Assembly (NCBI GenBank): GCA_016840095.1
Contig: JAEOSZ010000009.1
Coordinates: forward strand, 1-50,534
Reading direction: 5' to 3'
Source: Candidatus Heimdallarchaeota archaeon
Lineage (GTDB): Archaea; Asgardarchaeota; Heimdallarchaeia; Heimdallarchaeales; Heimdallarchaeaceae
Length of the DNA: 50,534 bases
How positions within the stretch are numbered: the stretch's first letter is position 1; the number at the start of each line of letters is the position of its first letter. The position numbers and the translations under genes were made by a program. Shown piece after piece: positions 25,149 to 34,846 of the stretch. The notes under the pieces were generated by a model. That model was not told the origin of the DNA. It did no database searches and saw only the letters and a list, made by a program, of their open reading frames with translations.

Positions 25149-27278
25149 GTGATAGAGATTTCAGATTCTGAGATAATAACTGTTGGTGTTGATATCTTAC
25201 CTCAAGCCTCAGCATCTAAGATAGCAAAGTATTCTGTCTGTGTTTATGATGTAACAAATGCTACTATTATTCAAAAGTACGAAAAAGTAAATCTACAAAA
25301 ATTGATAGGAATTGCAAGAAGTTCCCAAGCACATTATCTTGCAAGCGATAATATCTTTGAACTTGTAAAGAATCCATCTCAGATCCCTCATTTGTGTCTA
25401 CAACTACTCCCTAATACGAAATTAGTTCAAGTTACAGGTTCACCAATGCATGGGTTTACTCCACTAACCAAATTGATGAAACAACATGGACTAGATGTAT
25501 CTGGTAAGCTTTTTCCCTTAGCTGCTGCTGAAGCTTGTGCAATTCTAGCAGGTAAGAAATTGGGGTATATTATCGAACCATTTGAAAATGAAACCAAAGT
25601 TATTGTATCTCGATCTCGATCTAAAGGTTCTGGTGGTTGGTCTCAGAAACGTTACAGCAGATTATATGATACTACAGTTCATCAAGAAGCAAAGAAGATT
25701 GAGAGTATTTTGGTCGAAAAAAGACTTGATTTTGATAAGAGTGTTACAAGAAGTAAATTTGGTTCTCAGAAAGTTGTTTTTAGTATTTACTCTCCTATTT
25801 CAGAAATAACTAAGTTTGTGAAGAAGCAAAGAGGGGAGCTCTGTCAGGTAAAAATATTTCCTGTAAATAAGGAGAGAGTAGAATTCATACCTTTGTCACA
25901 GCAAGTGCAGTTGAAATCGTCATTAAGAAGGCTGATTGTAGGCATTGATCCAGGTTTGACAGTTGGGCTTTCAATCATGGATTTGAATGGCAGAATACTG
26001 AAAATTGGAAGCTATAGAGAAGCAAGTAGAGGTCAAATTATTCGTGAAATCACCAATTACGGAAAGCCTTCACTTATTTGTGTTGATGTATATCCTTATC
26101 CTTCTTATGTAGAAAAAATTTCTTCAACTTTAAATTCAAAATTATACACTCCTAGAAGTGTAATGACAGTTTCTGAAAAGAATGAAATCTCTAGAAAACT
26201 AGCTATGCAGCAAGGAGTCAATGTCAAGAATGCTCATCAAAGAGACTCACTTGCTTCTGCGTATAAGGGATATGTGAAATATAGAGCAGAATTTGAAAAA
26301 ATAGAACAAAAATATTATGACCAATATGATAGATCTTTAAGAGATGAAATTAAAGATCTAATGATTAAAGGAAGATCCCTTATTGATGCTGTTGAGGAAA
26401 TAAACAAATCACTTACTACCGAAATAGAAATCAAAAAAGATGCAACCAAACCAGTATCAGTGAAAAAACCAGCACCAGATATAGCTGAGATTAAAAGGGA
26501 AATTGATATTATTCAAGAACAATTGGACTGGGAGAGAAGAAAAAATACTGAGCTTTACTCTGAAATACAAGGATTGGAAGAAAAACTAGAGTATCTTCAA
26601 TTTAGACTTGATGAAGATAAAACTGAATATATTGAAAGGATTCAGAAAGAAAAAGCTTACATTATCCAGGAGAATCAAATCTCTCATTCTCAAGAAAGAA
26701 TCAGTCAACTAGAAAATGAAATTGAAAGATACATTGATCGGATTGATGAATTGAAAAAAGTTGTTTGGCTCAGAGGTCATAAAGGTTGGATTCCACTAAA
26801 AGTCATAAGAAAATTCACACAAGATGAGATAGAAAGAACTGCAGAAAACTATGGTTTAGGACCAGGAGATATAGTTCTTATTCTCGATACTACAGGTGGA
26901 GGAGGACAAACAGCTGAGAAGTTATTTTCATACAAGATTAAAGCAGTTATTGGAAATGTAGATCATCTTTCATATAATGCTAAGAAAAAATTCAGTGAAT
27001 CTCAAATACCCATGGCAGATTCCAAAGATGTTGAAATTATAAGAATTGATGAAATTGCTATTATAAAAGAAGATGATCTCAATACTTTAGTTACAGAAGC
27101 TCAAAAAGAAATTGATATAATAGTCACTGAAAAGAAGAAGAGTTTCTTAGATGGTTTAGTTGATGAGTACAGAAAAGAACGAGAAATAGAAATTCGTGAA
27201 CATGAAGAAGCTATTAGTCGTGAAAGAAGAAAGAGAGATTCATCTCATTTGGAAGATGAAAATGATGAGTCAGAGTAA
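25149..27278 (+). CDS. DUF460 (COG2433) RNase H-fold protein
   Basis: 709 residues. The N-terminal ~250 residues form one part, then a RNase H/Holliday-resolvase-like domain with IVGIDPGLTVGLSIMDLNG near residue 265 and DVYPYPS further on. A long coiled coil runs about 430-535, and a C-terminal domain of about 110 residues includes LGPGDIVLILDTTGGGGQTAE. This matches the archaeal DUF460 family, usually annotated as an uncharacterised nuclease-like protein. The GTG 25149 start lies inside an AAAGGTGAT Shine-Dalgarno-like stretch, so initiation could be slightly downstream. Likely co-transcribed with rio2, which hints at ribosome or rRNA work. Confidence 0.87.
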   Translation: MIEISDSEIITVGVDILPQASASKIAKYSVCVYDVTNATIIQKYEKVNLQKLIGIARSSQAHYLASDNIFELVKNPSQIPHLCLQLLPNTKLVQVTGSPMHGFTPLTKLMKQHGLDVSGKLFPLAAAEACAILAGKKLGYIIEPFENETKVIVSRSRSKGSGGWSQKRYSRLYDTTVHQEAKKIESILVEKRLDFDKSVTRSKFGSQKVVFSIYSPISEITKFVKKQRGELCQVKIFPVNKERVEFIPLSQQVQLKSSLRRLIVGIDPGLTVGLSIMDLNGRILKIGSYREASRGQIIREITNYGKPSLICVDVYPYPSYVEKISSTLNSKLYTPRSVMTVSEKNEISRKLAMQQGVNVKNAHQRDSLASAYKGYVKYRAEFEKIEQKYYDQYDRSLRDEIKDLMIKGRSLIDAVEEINKSLTTEIEIKKDATKPVSVKKPAPDIAEIKREIDIIQEQLDWERRKNTELYSEIQGLEEKLEYLQFRLDEDKTEYIERIQKEKAYIIQENQISHSQERISQLENEIERYIDRIDELKKVVWLRGHKGWIPLKVIRKFTQDEIERTAENYGLGPGDIVLILDTTGGGGQTAEKLFSYKIKAVIGNVDHLSYNAKKKFSESQIPMADSKDVEIIRIDEIAIIKEDDLNTLVTEAQKEIDIIVTEKKKSFLDGLVDEYRKEREIEIREHEEAISRERRKRDSSHLEDENDESE

Positions 27279-27281
27279 TTT

Positions 27282-27518
27282 TTATAGCTCATCAACTGCT
27301 AATTGTACTAAAAGGATGTTATTACCTCTAACAAAGATATTCCCATATCTTGAGACTTCTTCATCTGCAATTATTTCAATAGCGTCACTTAAGTGACAGT
27401 TCATATATTGATCAAAACTTTCCAGTTTTCCTTTGTATTTCACGTTGTCTTTTAGTCGAATGACTATGTATTGGCCAATTGCCTTTCTTAGAGAGTTAAT
27501 GGGAATGCTTCCGCTCAT
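27282..27518 (-). CDS. Lsm/Sm-like RNA-binding protein
   Basis: 78 residues from ATG 27518 (a GTG at 27527 would add three). The Sm1 motif reads IVIRLKDNVKYKGKLESFD followed by YMNCHLSDA, and Sm2 reads FVRGNNILLVQL, both standard for the archaeal Lsm ring protein, which binds U-rich RNA. The C-terminal frame ends 3 nt from the convergent DUF460 stop. Confidence 0.92.
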   Translation of the reverse strand: MSGSIPINSLRKAIGQYIVIRLKDNVKYKGKLESFDQYMNCHLSDAIEIIADEEVSRYGNIFVRGNNILLVQLAVDEL

Positions 27519-27605
27519 AATATCCACAAACTTATTTTGCTATATCTCGACACGAGGATTGTAATTTAAAAAGCTTGCGTTTAATAATTTAACAAGCTCC
27601 GTTTA

Positions 27606-29099
27606 TCAAGAATCAAAGTTCTTAGCTGATTCTTCTAAAGTTTGAGTTTCTAGTGTTGAAGTTTTACGTTTTCTCACTTTAACAAATATAGGATGATTCA
27701 CAGCGTTTCCAACTATAATTGCTTCTCCTACTCCTAGAGATGTTATTGAGTTCATAGTTGACCTATCAATTCCTTCCGAAGATCTTCCAATATAATCTAA
27801 ATCATATGGATTAAGAATTCTCATAATAACATGTGTGTTACATTGACTAAGAACCGTCGTAGATAATTTCACTGGACGTTGACTTACAAGAACTAAAGAA
27901 GTGAAGAATTTCCTGCCTTCTCTGGCTATTGTTTCTATTATTGATCTGGATATTGCTTGATCTAACCTAGCTTCTGGAACAAATTGATGAGCTTCCTCCA
28001 AGATTATAGTTGTAGGTGGTACTTCATTCTTCTTTCTCATATCGAATATTCTGAAAAGAATGTAGCTAACTAACATCTGTTTCAATTTTATACTTGTAAA
28101 ATCACTTAGGTCAAATATCGTTATTTTACCTGGTTTTAAAATGCTTTTTAGATCAGGATTTTCAGCTGACCCAAATAATCTAGTATTATTTAAAGTATAT
28201 AACCATCCAATCAAAGCTTCTCTACTTCTAGGATTAAGTTGTTCATCTTTTTCGAGAGCTTCTATAATGTCTCCAATAACATATGTCTCTCCTTGCTTAA
28301 CTTTATCTTTATAAAATTGAGACAATATTTTTGATAAATCTCTTGTTTGTACAGTAGTAATTTGTGGCTCATATATTGAAAATTGACGAGCTGACATAGA
28401 TGAAGTTGCGAATTGAATTAAACCACCTGGAAATACATTTACATATTTTTTATAAGGTGATTTGTCATCTCCCATACCTTTGTATTCACCATGAACATCA
28501 AAGAGAACAATAGCTACTCTACCTTGTTCTGCTTTTCGAGAAAGTAACTCTTCAAGAAGAACAGAAACCGTATAAGATTTCCCTGCACCAGAAATAGCAA
28601 GTATTGCAGCATGTTTTTGTAGGAACTTTGTAAGATTTAATTTAACTGTAAGATCATGTTGTTCAATCATTCCTAAGTTCAAACCATTATCTTTCTCCAA
28701 ACCCAAGAATTGTATTAATGTATCATTATCAGGAATTGACACATTTTCTCCAGGAGAAACTGGGAAAAGTAATCTTTGAATACCAATTTCTGTGATAATA
28801 CCAAGAGGTTTAGCCTTAGCAATTATATGTTCCCATCTATCTGCAGGAAAAATAGAAGCTAATGTTTTACCACTTGTTTCATAAGCTCTTACTGCAGAAG
28901 GTGAAGAGAAATATCTGTTAGTTTTGAAAAGTTCAATAACACTTGCAAGAACTTCTCCATCTTCAGTTGGGACGACTACATACATCCCTTTTTGTAATTG
29001 GAATTCTTCTTCTGTTTTTGTGAGAACAAAACTAAATTGCTCTGGATTTGGTGAATTATCTTCATCAACAATGACTGTACCTATATTCTTTTTTGACAT
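27606..29099 (-). CDS. herA: HerA DNA translocase/helicase
   Basis: 497 residues from ATG 29099 (GTG 29108 is an alternative, directly after the nurA stop). An N-terminal HAS-barrel (GTVIVDE through about 130) is followed by a RecA-like motor with Walker A AISGAGKSYTV, Walker B TTIILEEAHQFVPE and the arginine-rich LVSQRPVKLSTTVLSQCNT segment. HerA forms a hexamer that works with NurA in resecting DNA ends for homologous recombination. nurA lies directly upstream in the same operon. Mre11-Rad50, the usual partners, are not in this window. Confidence 0.93.
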   Translation of the reverse strand: MSKKNIGTVIVDEDNSPNPEQFSFVLTKTEEEFQLQKGMYVVVPTEDGEVLASVIELFKTNRYFSSPSAVRAYETSGKTLASIFPADRWEHIIAKAKPLGIITEIGIQRLLFPVSPGENVSIPDNDTLIQFLGLEKDNGLNLGMIEQHDLTVKLNLTKFLQKHAAILAISGAGKSYTVSVLLEELLSRKAEQGRVAIVLFDVHGEYKGMGDDKSPYKKYVNVFPGGLIQFATSSMSARQFSIYEPQITTVQTRDLSKILSQFYKDKVKQGETYVIGDIIEALEKDEQLNPRSREALIGWLYTLNNTRLFGSAENPDLKSILKPGKITIFDLSDFTSIKLKQMLVSYILFRIFDMRKKNEVPPTTIILEEAHQFVPEARLDQAISRSIIETIAREGRKFFTSLVLVSQRPVKLSTTVLSQCNTHVIMRILNPYDLDYIGRSSEGIDRSTMNSITSLGVGEAIIVGNAVNHPIFVKVRKRKTSTLETQTLEESAKNFDS

Positions 29100-29108
29100 T
29101 TTAACCAC

Positions 29109-30254
29109 TCACTTAAATGGAAGCCTATTCCTCCTCTTTTGAAGAGAAAAGCTTGTGTAACCTATTTTTGACGCAATTTCATCTACAAGGATATCTGCAT
29201 CGGTTTCATTCAATTTTGCTCTAGCGTCAGCTTCAATGATGACACTTGGTAATCCATATTCAGGATTGTATTTGGAAACAGCATTCACAAGAGATGAAAT
29301 AGTTTGTGCATGTTCATGTACTGTTGAAAAAAGCAGAGGAAATTCTACTCGTAAAGGTGTATCAAATTCTGCAGTTTTCATATAGAAACAATGAATATTA
29401 AAATCGGGGAGATCCTTATCTAACTCATCATTAAAATTTGTTAAAAGAAATTCAAACGTTCTTTCGTTTGTATCTAAAACCTGATAGAGCAGATCTGTAT
29501 CTCTTAATTGTTTTACAATGGGTCTATAATCAATTTCTACTAATTTATCAAATTCTGGCAATTTGCTCAAATGAGGTAATAAAGCTGATAGTTTACTCGT
29601 TAATATAGCAGAACGAGAGTCTTTAACCACACCGCATAAAGCTGTTCTGTTATTCTGACAAAGAGTGTAAAGTCTTCTATATTGAGCTTTTAATTTTCTA
29701 TATTGACTGACAAGAAAATCACTTTGACTTATTTGACGATAATCAATGTTAGGAATTACTGAACCATCTAGAATAATAATATCTGGTAAATCTTCTTCAA
29801 GGAGTGTTATACCACATTTTATCTCCTTCTGCATTCTCCAAATAGATATTAAGCTTTCAATTTCATTTTGTGTTAAAGGTTCAATACTTGTCAGAATATC
29901 AGGAAATGGTTGTTCCTCAGGAATGTATCGAACTATAGGTTTTGTATCTTTTATATGATAAAATAGAACTCCAACCGCTCTAATCAAAGCAATATCAAAA
30001 TAATTGAGAGATCGATGAATCACACCACCATCAATTCCAGCAATCTTTAATCCATCAATATTGGTTTTAGGAACCTTTAGAGAGAAAAGGTTGTCAGATG
30101 TTTGAATATCAAAAGCTTCAGGAAACTCAGCTGGATTAAGTGTATGCTTTACTTGTCTGAACAAATCTTGGAATAATTTTCTGTGTTCATTGTATGTTCT
30201 GATGCGTTTGGAAATCTCATCAATGGCTTTGTCTACCTTGTGTTGTACTGCCAT
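29109..30254 (-). CDS. nurA: NurA 5'-3' nuclease
   Basis: 381 residues with a RNase H-like fold. The first conserved acidic segment is KIAGIDGGVIHRSL near residue 70, IIILDGSVIP follows near 160, and the C-terminal block has VIIEADARAKLNETDAD. These positions hold the metal-binding acidic residues of NurA. It digests the 5' strand as HerA feeds DNA through. The downstream herA start overlaps or abuts its stop, so the two are translationally linked. Confidence 0.9.
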   Translation of the reverse strand: MAVQHKVDKAIDEISKRIRTYNEHRKLFQDLFRQVKHTLNPAEFPEAFDIQTSDNLFSLKVPKTNIDGLKIAGIDGGVIHRSLNYFDIALIRAVGVLFYHIKDTKPIVRYIPEEQPFPDILTSIEPLTQNEIESLISIWRMQKEIKCGITLLEEDLPDIIILDGSVIPNIDYRQISQSDFLVSQYRKLKAQYRRLYTLCQNNRTALCGVVKDSRSAILTSKLSALLPHLSKLPEFDKLVEIDYRPIVKQLRDTDLLYQVLDTNERTFEFLLTNFNDELDKDLPDFNIHCFYMKTAEFDTPLRVEFPLLFSTVHEHAQTISSLVNAVSKYNPEYGLPSVIIEADARAKLNETDADILVDEIASKIGYTSFSLQKRRNRLPFK

Positions 30255-30327
30255 CTATATACCCACTATACTATAATCTATGTTTTCATTTATAAAGGGC
30301 GTATAAAAAGAGGTTTCTAAGTCTAAT

Positions 30328-31938
30328 TTATTTCCTTTTGCTAGCAGATCTTATGAATTCGAAGAATGGTGGTGAAGGTTTTATGGGTCGAGATTGAAAT
30401 TCAGGATGATATTGAACCCCTATAAAACAAGGATGATCTAGTAATTCAAGAGTTTCCATACGGATACCATCTTCAGATTTTCCTGAAAAGATAAGACCAT
30501 TGCTTTTTAAAATTTCAATATATTCAGGATTAACTTCATACCTGTGTCGATGTCTTTCAGAAATGATAGTTTCACCGTAAATTTTCTCAAATTTTGAATC
30601 TTGCTCTAGCAGTATTTTGTGTTGTCCTAACCTCATAGTTCCACCCATATCAGTGATTAGTTTTTGTTCAGGAAGTATATCAATTACTGGATGGGGTGTC
30701 TTAGGATCTATTTCAGTAGAATTAGCATCAGTTAGATTACAAACATTTCTAGCAAATTCGATTGTAGCTAATTGAAAACCATAACAGATTCCTAGAAAAG
30801 GAACATTGTTCTCCCGTAAGTATTTAATTACGGATATCTTACCTTCTGCTCCTCTGGTACCAAAACCTCCAGGAACAATTACACCATCATATTTGTTTAG
30901 TTCAGATATTTTTTCTGGATTTTCTTCATATTCTTCTGTAGCTATGAAACTGATGTCAATTTTGACTTTATTGTGAGCAGCTGCATGACTCAAAGCTTCT
31001 TTAACACTGATATATGAATCAGATAACTCGGTATATTTTCCTGTTAAAGCGATATTTACTGTCTTTTCAGCTTTAGTATGTATCTCTACTAAACTTTCGT
31101 CTTCAGACCAATCAGCACCAACATCTTCATGTCTCAGCATAAGATTTAGTGTTGAACCAAAACCTTGTTTATCTAGATAGACTGGAGCTTCTAGAACTGA
31201 ACCAAGATCAGGAAGTGAAAATACAGCATTTGCAGGAACATCACAAAACATAACAATCTTTTGCTTAGCACTTTCAGTTAAATCTTGAGGTCCTCTTGTA
31301 ACTATTATATCTGGACTTAATCCCAATGATTGAAGTTCACGAACTGCATGTTGAGTTGGTTTAGTCTTTTGTTCATTCAGGTTTGGAGGTTTCATAATAT
31401 ATGTAACTAAAACTATGAGAGAATCAGCTTTGGGCATTTCACGTCTTAGTTGTCTAATTGCTTCAAGAAATGGTTGGCTTTCAATATCTCCGATAGTTCC
31501 CCCAACTTCTATGATTAATGAATCTAATTTTTCATCTCTTTCAGCTATAATTTTTATTCGCTTCTTAATTTCATCAGTAATATGTGGGATAACTTGAACA
31601 GTTTTTCCTAGATAATCCCCTCTTCTCTCTCTCTCAATAACACTGTGATAAACTTGACCTGTTGTGATATTTTGATCTCCGCACATCTCCAAATTGAGTA
31701 TTCTTTCATATGTTCCCATATCTAAATCTAATTCAAAACCATCAGCTGTAACAAATGTTTCACCATGCTCATAAGGGTTCATAGTTCCAGCATCAATATT
31801 CAAATATGGATCAATTTTAATTACATTAATTTTCTTTCCTCTAACTTGGAGATTTCTACCTATTGCTGAAGTTACTACTCCCTTACCTAAACCAGAAATT
31901 AAAGCTCCACAAACAAAAATATATTTCGGCACATTCAT
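30328..31938 (-). CDS. pyrG: CTP synthase
   Basis: 536 residues, full length. The N-terminal amidoligase domain opens KYIFVCGALISGLGKGVV and has KIDPYLNIDAGTMNPYEHGE. The C-terminal glutamine amidotransferase domain carries the nucleophile in GICYGFQLA, slightly different from the usual GICLGMQ, with the His-Glu pair in QYHPEF. It makes CTP from UTP and glutamine, needed for RNA and for CDP-archaeol, the CarS product. It lies in the replication/repair cluster between gins23 and nurA. Confidence 0.95.
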   Translation of the reverse strand: MNVPKYIFVCGALISGLGKGVVTSAIGRNLQVRGKKINVIKIDPYLNIDAGTMNPYEHGETFVTADGFELDLDMGTYERILNLEMCGDQNITTGQVYHSVIERERRGDYLGKTVQVIPHITDEIKKRIKIIAERDEKLDSLIIEVGGTIGDIESQPFLEAIRQLRREMPKADSLIVLVTYIMKPPNLNEQKTKPTQHAVRELQSLGLSPDIIVTRGPQDLTESAKQKIVMFCDVPANAVFSLPDLGSVLEAPVYLDKQGFGSTLNLMLRHEDVGADWSEDESLVEIHTKAEKTVNIALTGKYTELSDSYISVKEALSHAAAHNKVKIDISFIATEEYEENPEKISELNKYDGVIVPGGFGTRGAEGKISVIKYLRENNVPFLGICYGFQLATIEFARNVCNLTDANSTEIDPKTPHPVIDILPEQKLITDMGGTMRLGQHKILLEQDSKFEKIYGETIISERHRHRYEVNPEYIEILKSNGLIFSGKSEDGIRMETLELLDHPCFIGVQYHPEFQSRPIKPSPPFFEFIRSASKRK

Positions 31939-31981
31939 TAAATCGTGATAATTATTATAAGTTTTATCTCATGTAAGAGTT

Positions 31982-32542
31982 TTATTCTTCTGAAGATACT
32001 CTCACCATATCTTTCCATTTTTCGATGATTTCTGAAATTGAGTTGTAAAGCCATTTCTCTTCAGGGGTCATGTTTCTAATTTGAGTTGTGATATTCTTTC
32101 CCTTAGTTGCGATATGATAGATTTTTGATAGTCTCATTGTCATTAATTCACGCATTTTAATCTCTAAAGACTCTTTTTGTCGATATGGTATAACCTTGCC
32201 TTTTTTCTCAAATTCTTCAAATGTCCGTTTCATTAGAACATAAAAGAATTTATTGATTTTTTGTAAGTTTGTTTCCCCTTCCTTTAGTGCTATTCTGTAG
32301 AGTTCTGGAAAATCTAGTTTTTCGATCTCTTCTAACTCAACTAGACCTTCTTCTTCAAGTAGAATTGCTAACCAGAAAGGTATTTTTGTCTTCAAATTCT
32401 TTGTAAGTTTTATCTTTCTATCCCCTACGTCGAATTCTTCAATAGTTTTCAAACACTTAACAGGAATATCCATATCTTCAAAATCATATTGAATTCTTTC
32501 TAATTCTGTTATACTTCGGTTCTCAGAAATCAATGCTATCAC
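31982..32542 (-). CDS. gins23: GINS complex subunit Gins23
   Basis: 186 residues, GTG start at 32542. A small N-terminal beta domain leads into KTKIPFWLAILLEEEGLVEL, the pattern seen at the domain junction of Gins23 (Psf2/Psf3-like). A helical domain with MKRTFEEFEKKG follows. The B-then-A domain order distinguishes it from Gins51. GINS is the link between MCM and the fork, and the gene sits two genes downstream of mcm in the same direction, as in other archaea. Identity is supported mainly by the junction motif and by context. Confidence 0.75.
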   Translation of the reverse strand: MIALISENRSITELERIQYDFEDMDIPVKCLKTIEEFDVGDRKIKLTKNLKTKIPFWLAILLEEEGLVELEEIEKLDFPELYRIALKEGETNLQKINKFFYVLMKRTFEEFEKKGKVIPYRQKESLEIKMRELMTMRLSKIYHIATKGKNITTQIRNMTPEEKWLYNSISEIIEKWKDMVRVSSEE

Positions 32543-32579
32543 TAGTAATCTTTATTCTATCTTTTTAAATTATTGTACT

Positions 32580-34829
32580 TTAGGAGAAAAAATCATCTAA
32601 TAATTTTTGTGGAGGTGCTGAGTCAAACCCTTCTTCAATTTTTTCTTCATGTTTTGAATCTTCTGCAAGAGATGTATCTGAAAAACTATCTCCTAGAAGA
32701 TGAGTAAATATATTCTTGACAAGTTCTTTGCCAAACCCAGATATCTTCATTATATCATTTGGATTGACTTCCTTTAAAATTTCTTGTGTCTTAAAACCTT
32801 TATCGTAAAGAGCTCTAGCTCTAACTCGTCCTATTCCCGGAATCTGGACTAAATCAAGTAATTCTTGTTTTATTCCGTTAACCACCCTATTATGAACAGC
32901 AGCAATCTGAGTAGCCATATCTTTATATCCCAATAATTGAGATAATTCAGAAGATGCATACAATAACCATTCAGCATTGGACACAACCATGTAAACGTCT
33001 CCACTGCCTATTTTATATCTATCAAGTATGATATCTTCTGGAAGTTCTTTTATCCAATCCTGCAAAACTAATGAAGTCTTTAATTGACTCATAAACAGCT
33101 CCAAATCAAAAGATGTTTCAGGTAAGTTGGTTAAAAATTCCTCCTCATGTTCACTGATGAAATTAATAAGATTGATTTGTTCATCTTTTTTAATTGTTAG
33201 AAATCTGACATCAGGTGTAGAACAAACTAATTGGAGAAAACTTAAATCTGTTAGATAATGTTTAGATTTTACATTTCCTCTGATTAATCCTTCTCGTATT
33301 ACTATTGCACTTAATGGATCTATGTAGAGTTGACTTACTCTTTTTCCAAAGCTTGTTGGGATAAGATAATCTGGATCATTTATAATCAAAGCTTCTTCTT
33401 GTAGAAACTTTACAACTTTTTTGAGGATAGAACTTAAGTTAGAAGAATCTTGTTGAAATCCATAGAATGTTTGACCAAAGAACTCTTGAAGTTCTTCCAT
33501 AGTTTGCGTATTCTCAGTAGAAATTTGTCCTAAAACAATTTTACGAAGTGCAGGTTCTGCAGCTATTCTAGATTCTATATCTTCTGCTTCCCCTGTGATA
33601 TAGGTCTGATAGAGACTAGTAGCATCAAATTCGTTCTTGGCAATAACTATTGCATCGCCTTCCTTATCATACTGAGGTCGTCCTGCTCTACCTGATTGTT
33701 GTTTAAATTCAAGCACAGGTATTGGATAACTTCCCAAAGTAACATCATATCTGTAGATGCTCTTAATTATGACATATCTAGCAGGGAGATTCACTCCAGC
33801 TGCCAAAGTTGGAGTTGCACTTATGAACTTGATATTTCCTTGTTTGAAGTTGTGTTCAATTATTCTCCTTTGAGCTGTATTCAACCCAGCATGATGATAG
33901 GAAACTCCACTTTTTACTAGTTGAGCTAAACCTCTGGATTGTTTTGTTTGTTCTCCGGTGTTAAGTATTTCAGCTGATGCGGCATTAAGTTTCTCTCTAT
34001 TTTCATTAGAGAGTGTTCTTGCAACTCTTGAAGAAAGATTTCTTGCTGTAGATTCAGCCATATTTCTTGTAGTAACAAAGACCAAGGCCTGGTTCTTCTT
34101 ACTCAATATGAAATCTGCAAGGTTATTGAAACTATCTTTGATTTTTGAAGGGATTGTAACTTCACTCCCATCACCATAAACTATGGTTTTGTCATAAAGA
34201 ACTCCTTCATTTAACTTAACTGGTCTCCAATTACTTGATACAAGTTCAGCTTCTAACCATCTAGCTATTTGATCTGCATTTCTAATGGTTGCGCTTAAAG
34301 CTAAAATTTGGGCATTACAAACTTGCCTTAGTTGAGCAATAACTACTTCTAATGTTGGTCCTCTTGAGGAGTCATTGATGAGATGTACTTCATCTGAAAC
34401 AATCAATCCAATTTTGTTTAACCAACGAGCTTGATGTCTAATAGCTGAATCAATTTTTTCATTAGTTGCAATAATTACATCAGCATATTGAGCCCTTGTA
34501 TCCTCTTCGTCATAGTCTCCTGTTAGAAGAATTGTCCTTCGGTTAAGAGGATCTAAATATGATTTGAATTCCATGTATTTTTCAAAAGCTAATGCTCGTA
34601 AAGGAGAGAGATAAAGTGTTTTCAATCCTGTTTCAGTAAGTTTCTTGATACAAGCAAACAATGCAAGTAGAGTTTTTCCTGAAGCTGTTGGGATAGCTAC
34701 AACAAGATTGGTGTCATCAAAAAGTCCTTTCTTAATTGCTTCTTCTTGAGGTGGATATAAAGAGTATATTCCATCTTCTTTTAATTTCTCTTTAACAAGA
34801 TCTGGTAATGGAAGATCCTCAATTTTCAT
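32580..34829 (-). CDS. hel308: Hel308/Hjm Ski2-like DNA helicase
   Basis: 749 residues. Superfamily 2 motifs in order: YPPQEEAI (Q motif), AIPTASGKT (Walker A), SDEVHLI (DEVH box), LSATIRN, VSYHHAGLN, and QQSGRAGRPQYD (motif VI). Winged-helix and ratchet domains follow, then a helix-hairpin-helix around PGIGRVRARALYDKG. Hel308 unwinds lagging strands at stalled forks. The extreme C-terminus is QKLLDDFFS, matching the PCNA-interacting consensus Q-x-x-L/I/M-x-x-F-F. It is 17 nt downstream of mcm and likely co-transcribed. Confidence 0.94.
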   Translation of the reverse strand: MKIEDLPLPDLVKEKLKEDGIYSLYPPQEEAIKKGLFDDTNLVVAIPTASGKTLLALFACIKKLTETGLKTLYLSPLRALAFEKYMEFKSYLDPLNRRTILLTGDYDEEDTRAQYADVIIATNEKIDSAIRHQARWLNKIGLIVSDEVHLINDSSRGPTLEVVIAQLRQVCNAQILALSATIRNADQIARWLEAELVSSNWRPVKLNEGVLYDKTIVYGDGSEVTIPSKIKDSFNNLADFILSKKNQALVFVTTRNMAESTARNLSSRVARTLSNENREKLNAASAEILNTGEQTKQSRGLAQLVKSGVSYHHAGLNTAQRRIIEHNFKQGNIKFISATPTLAAGVNLPARYVIIKSIYRYDVTLGSYPIPVLEFKQQSGRAGRPQYDKEGDAIVIAKNEFDATSLYQTYITGEAEDIESRIAAEPALRKIVLGQISTENTQTMEELQEFFGQTFYGFQQDSSNLSSILKKVVKFLQEEALIINDPDYLIPTSFGKRVSQLYIDPLSAIVIREGLIRGNVKSKHYLTDLSFLQLVCSTPDVRFLTIKKDEQINLINFISEHEEEFLTNLPETSFDLELFMSQLKTSLVLQDWIKELPEDIILDRYKIGSGDVYMVVSNAEWLLYASSELSQLLGYKDMATQIAAVHNRVVNGIKQELLDLVQIPGIGRVRARALYDKGFKTQEILKEVNPNDIMKISGFGKELVKNIFTHLLGDSFSDTSLAEDSKHEEKIEEGFDSAPPQKLLDDFFS

Positions 34830-34846
34830 TCTTCAACCACGTACTA

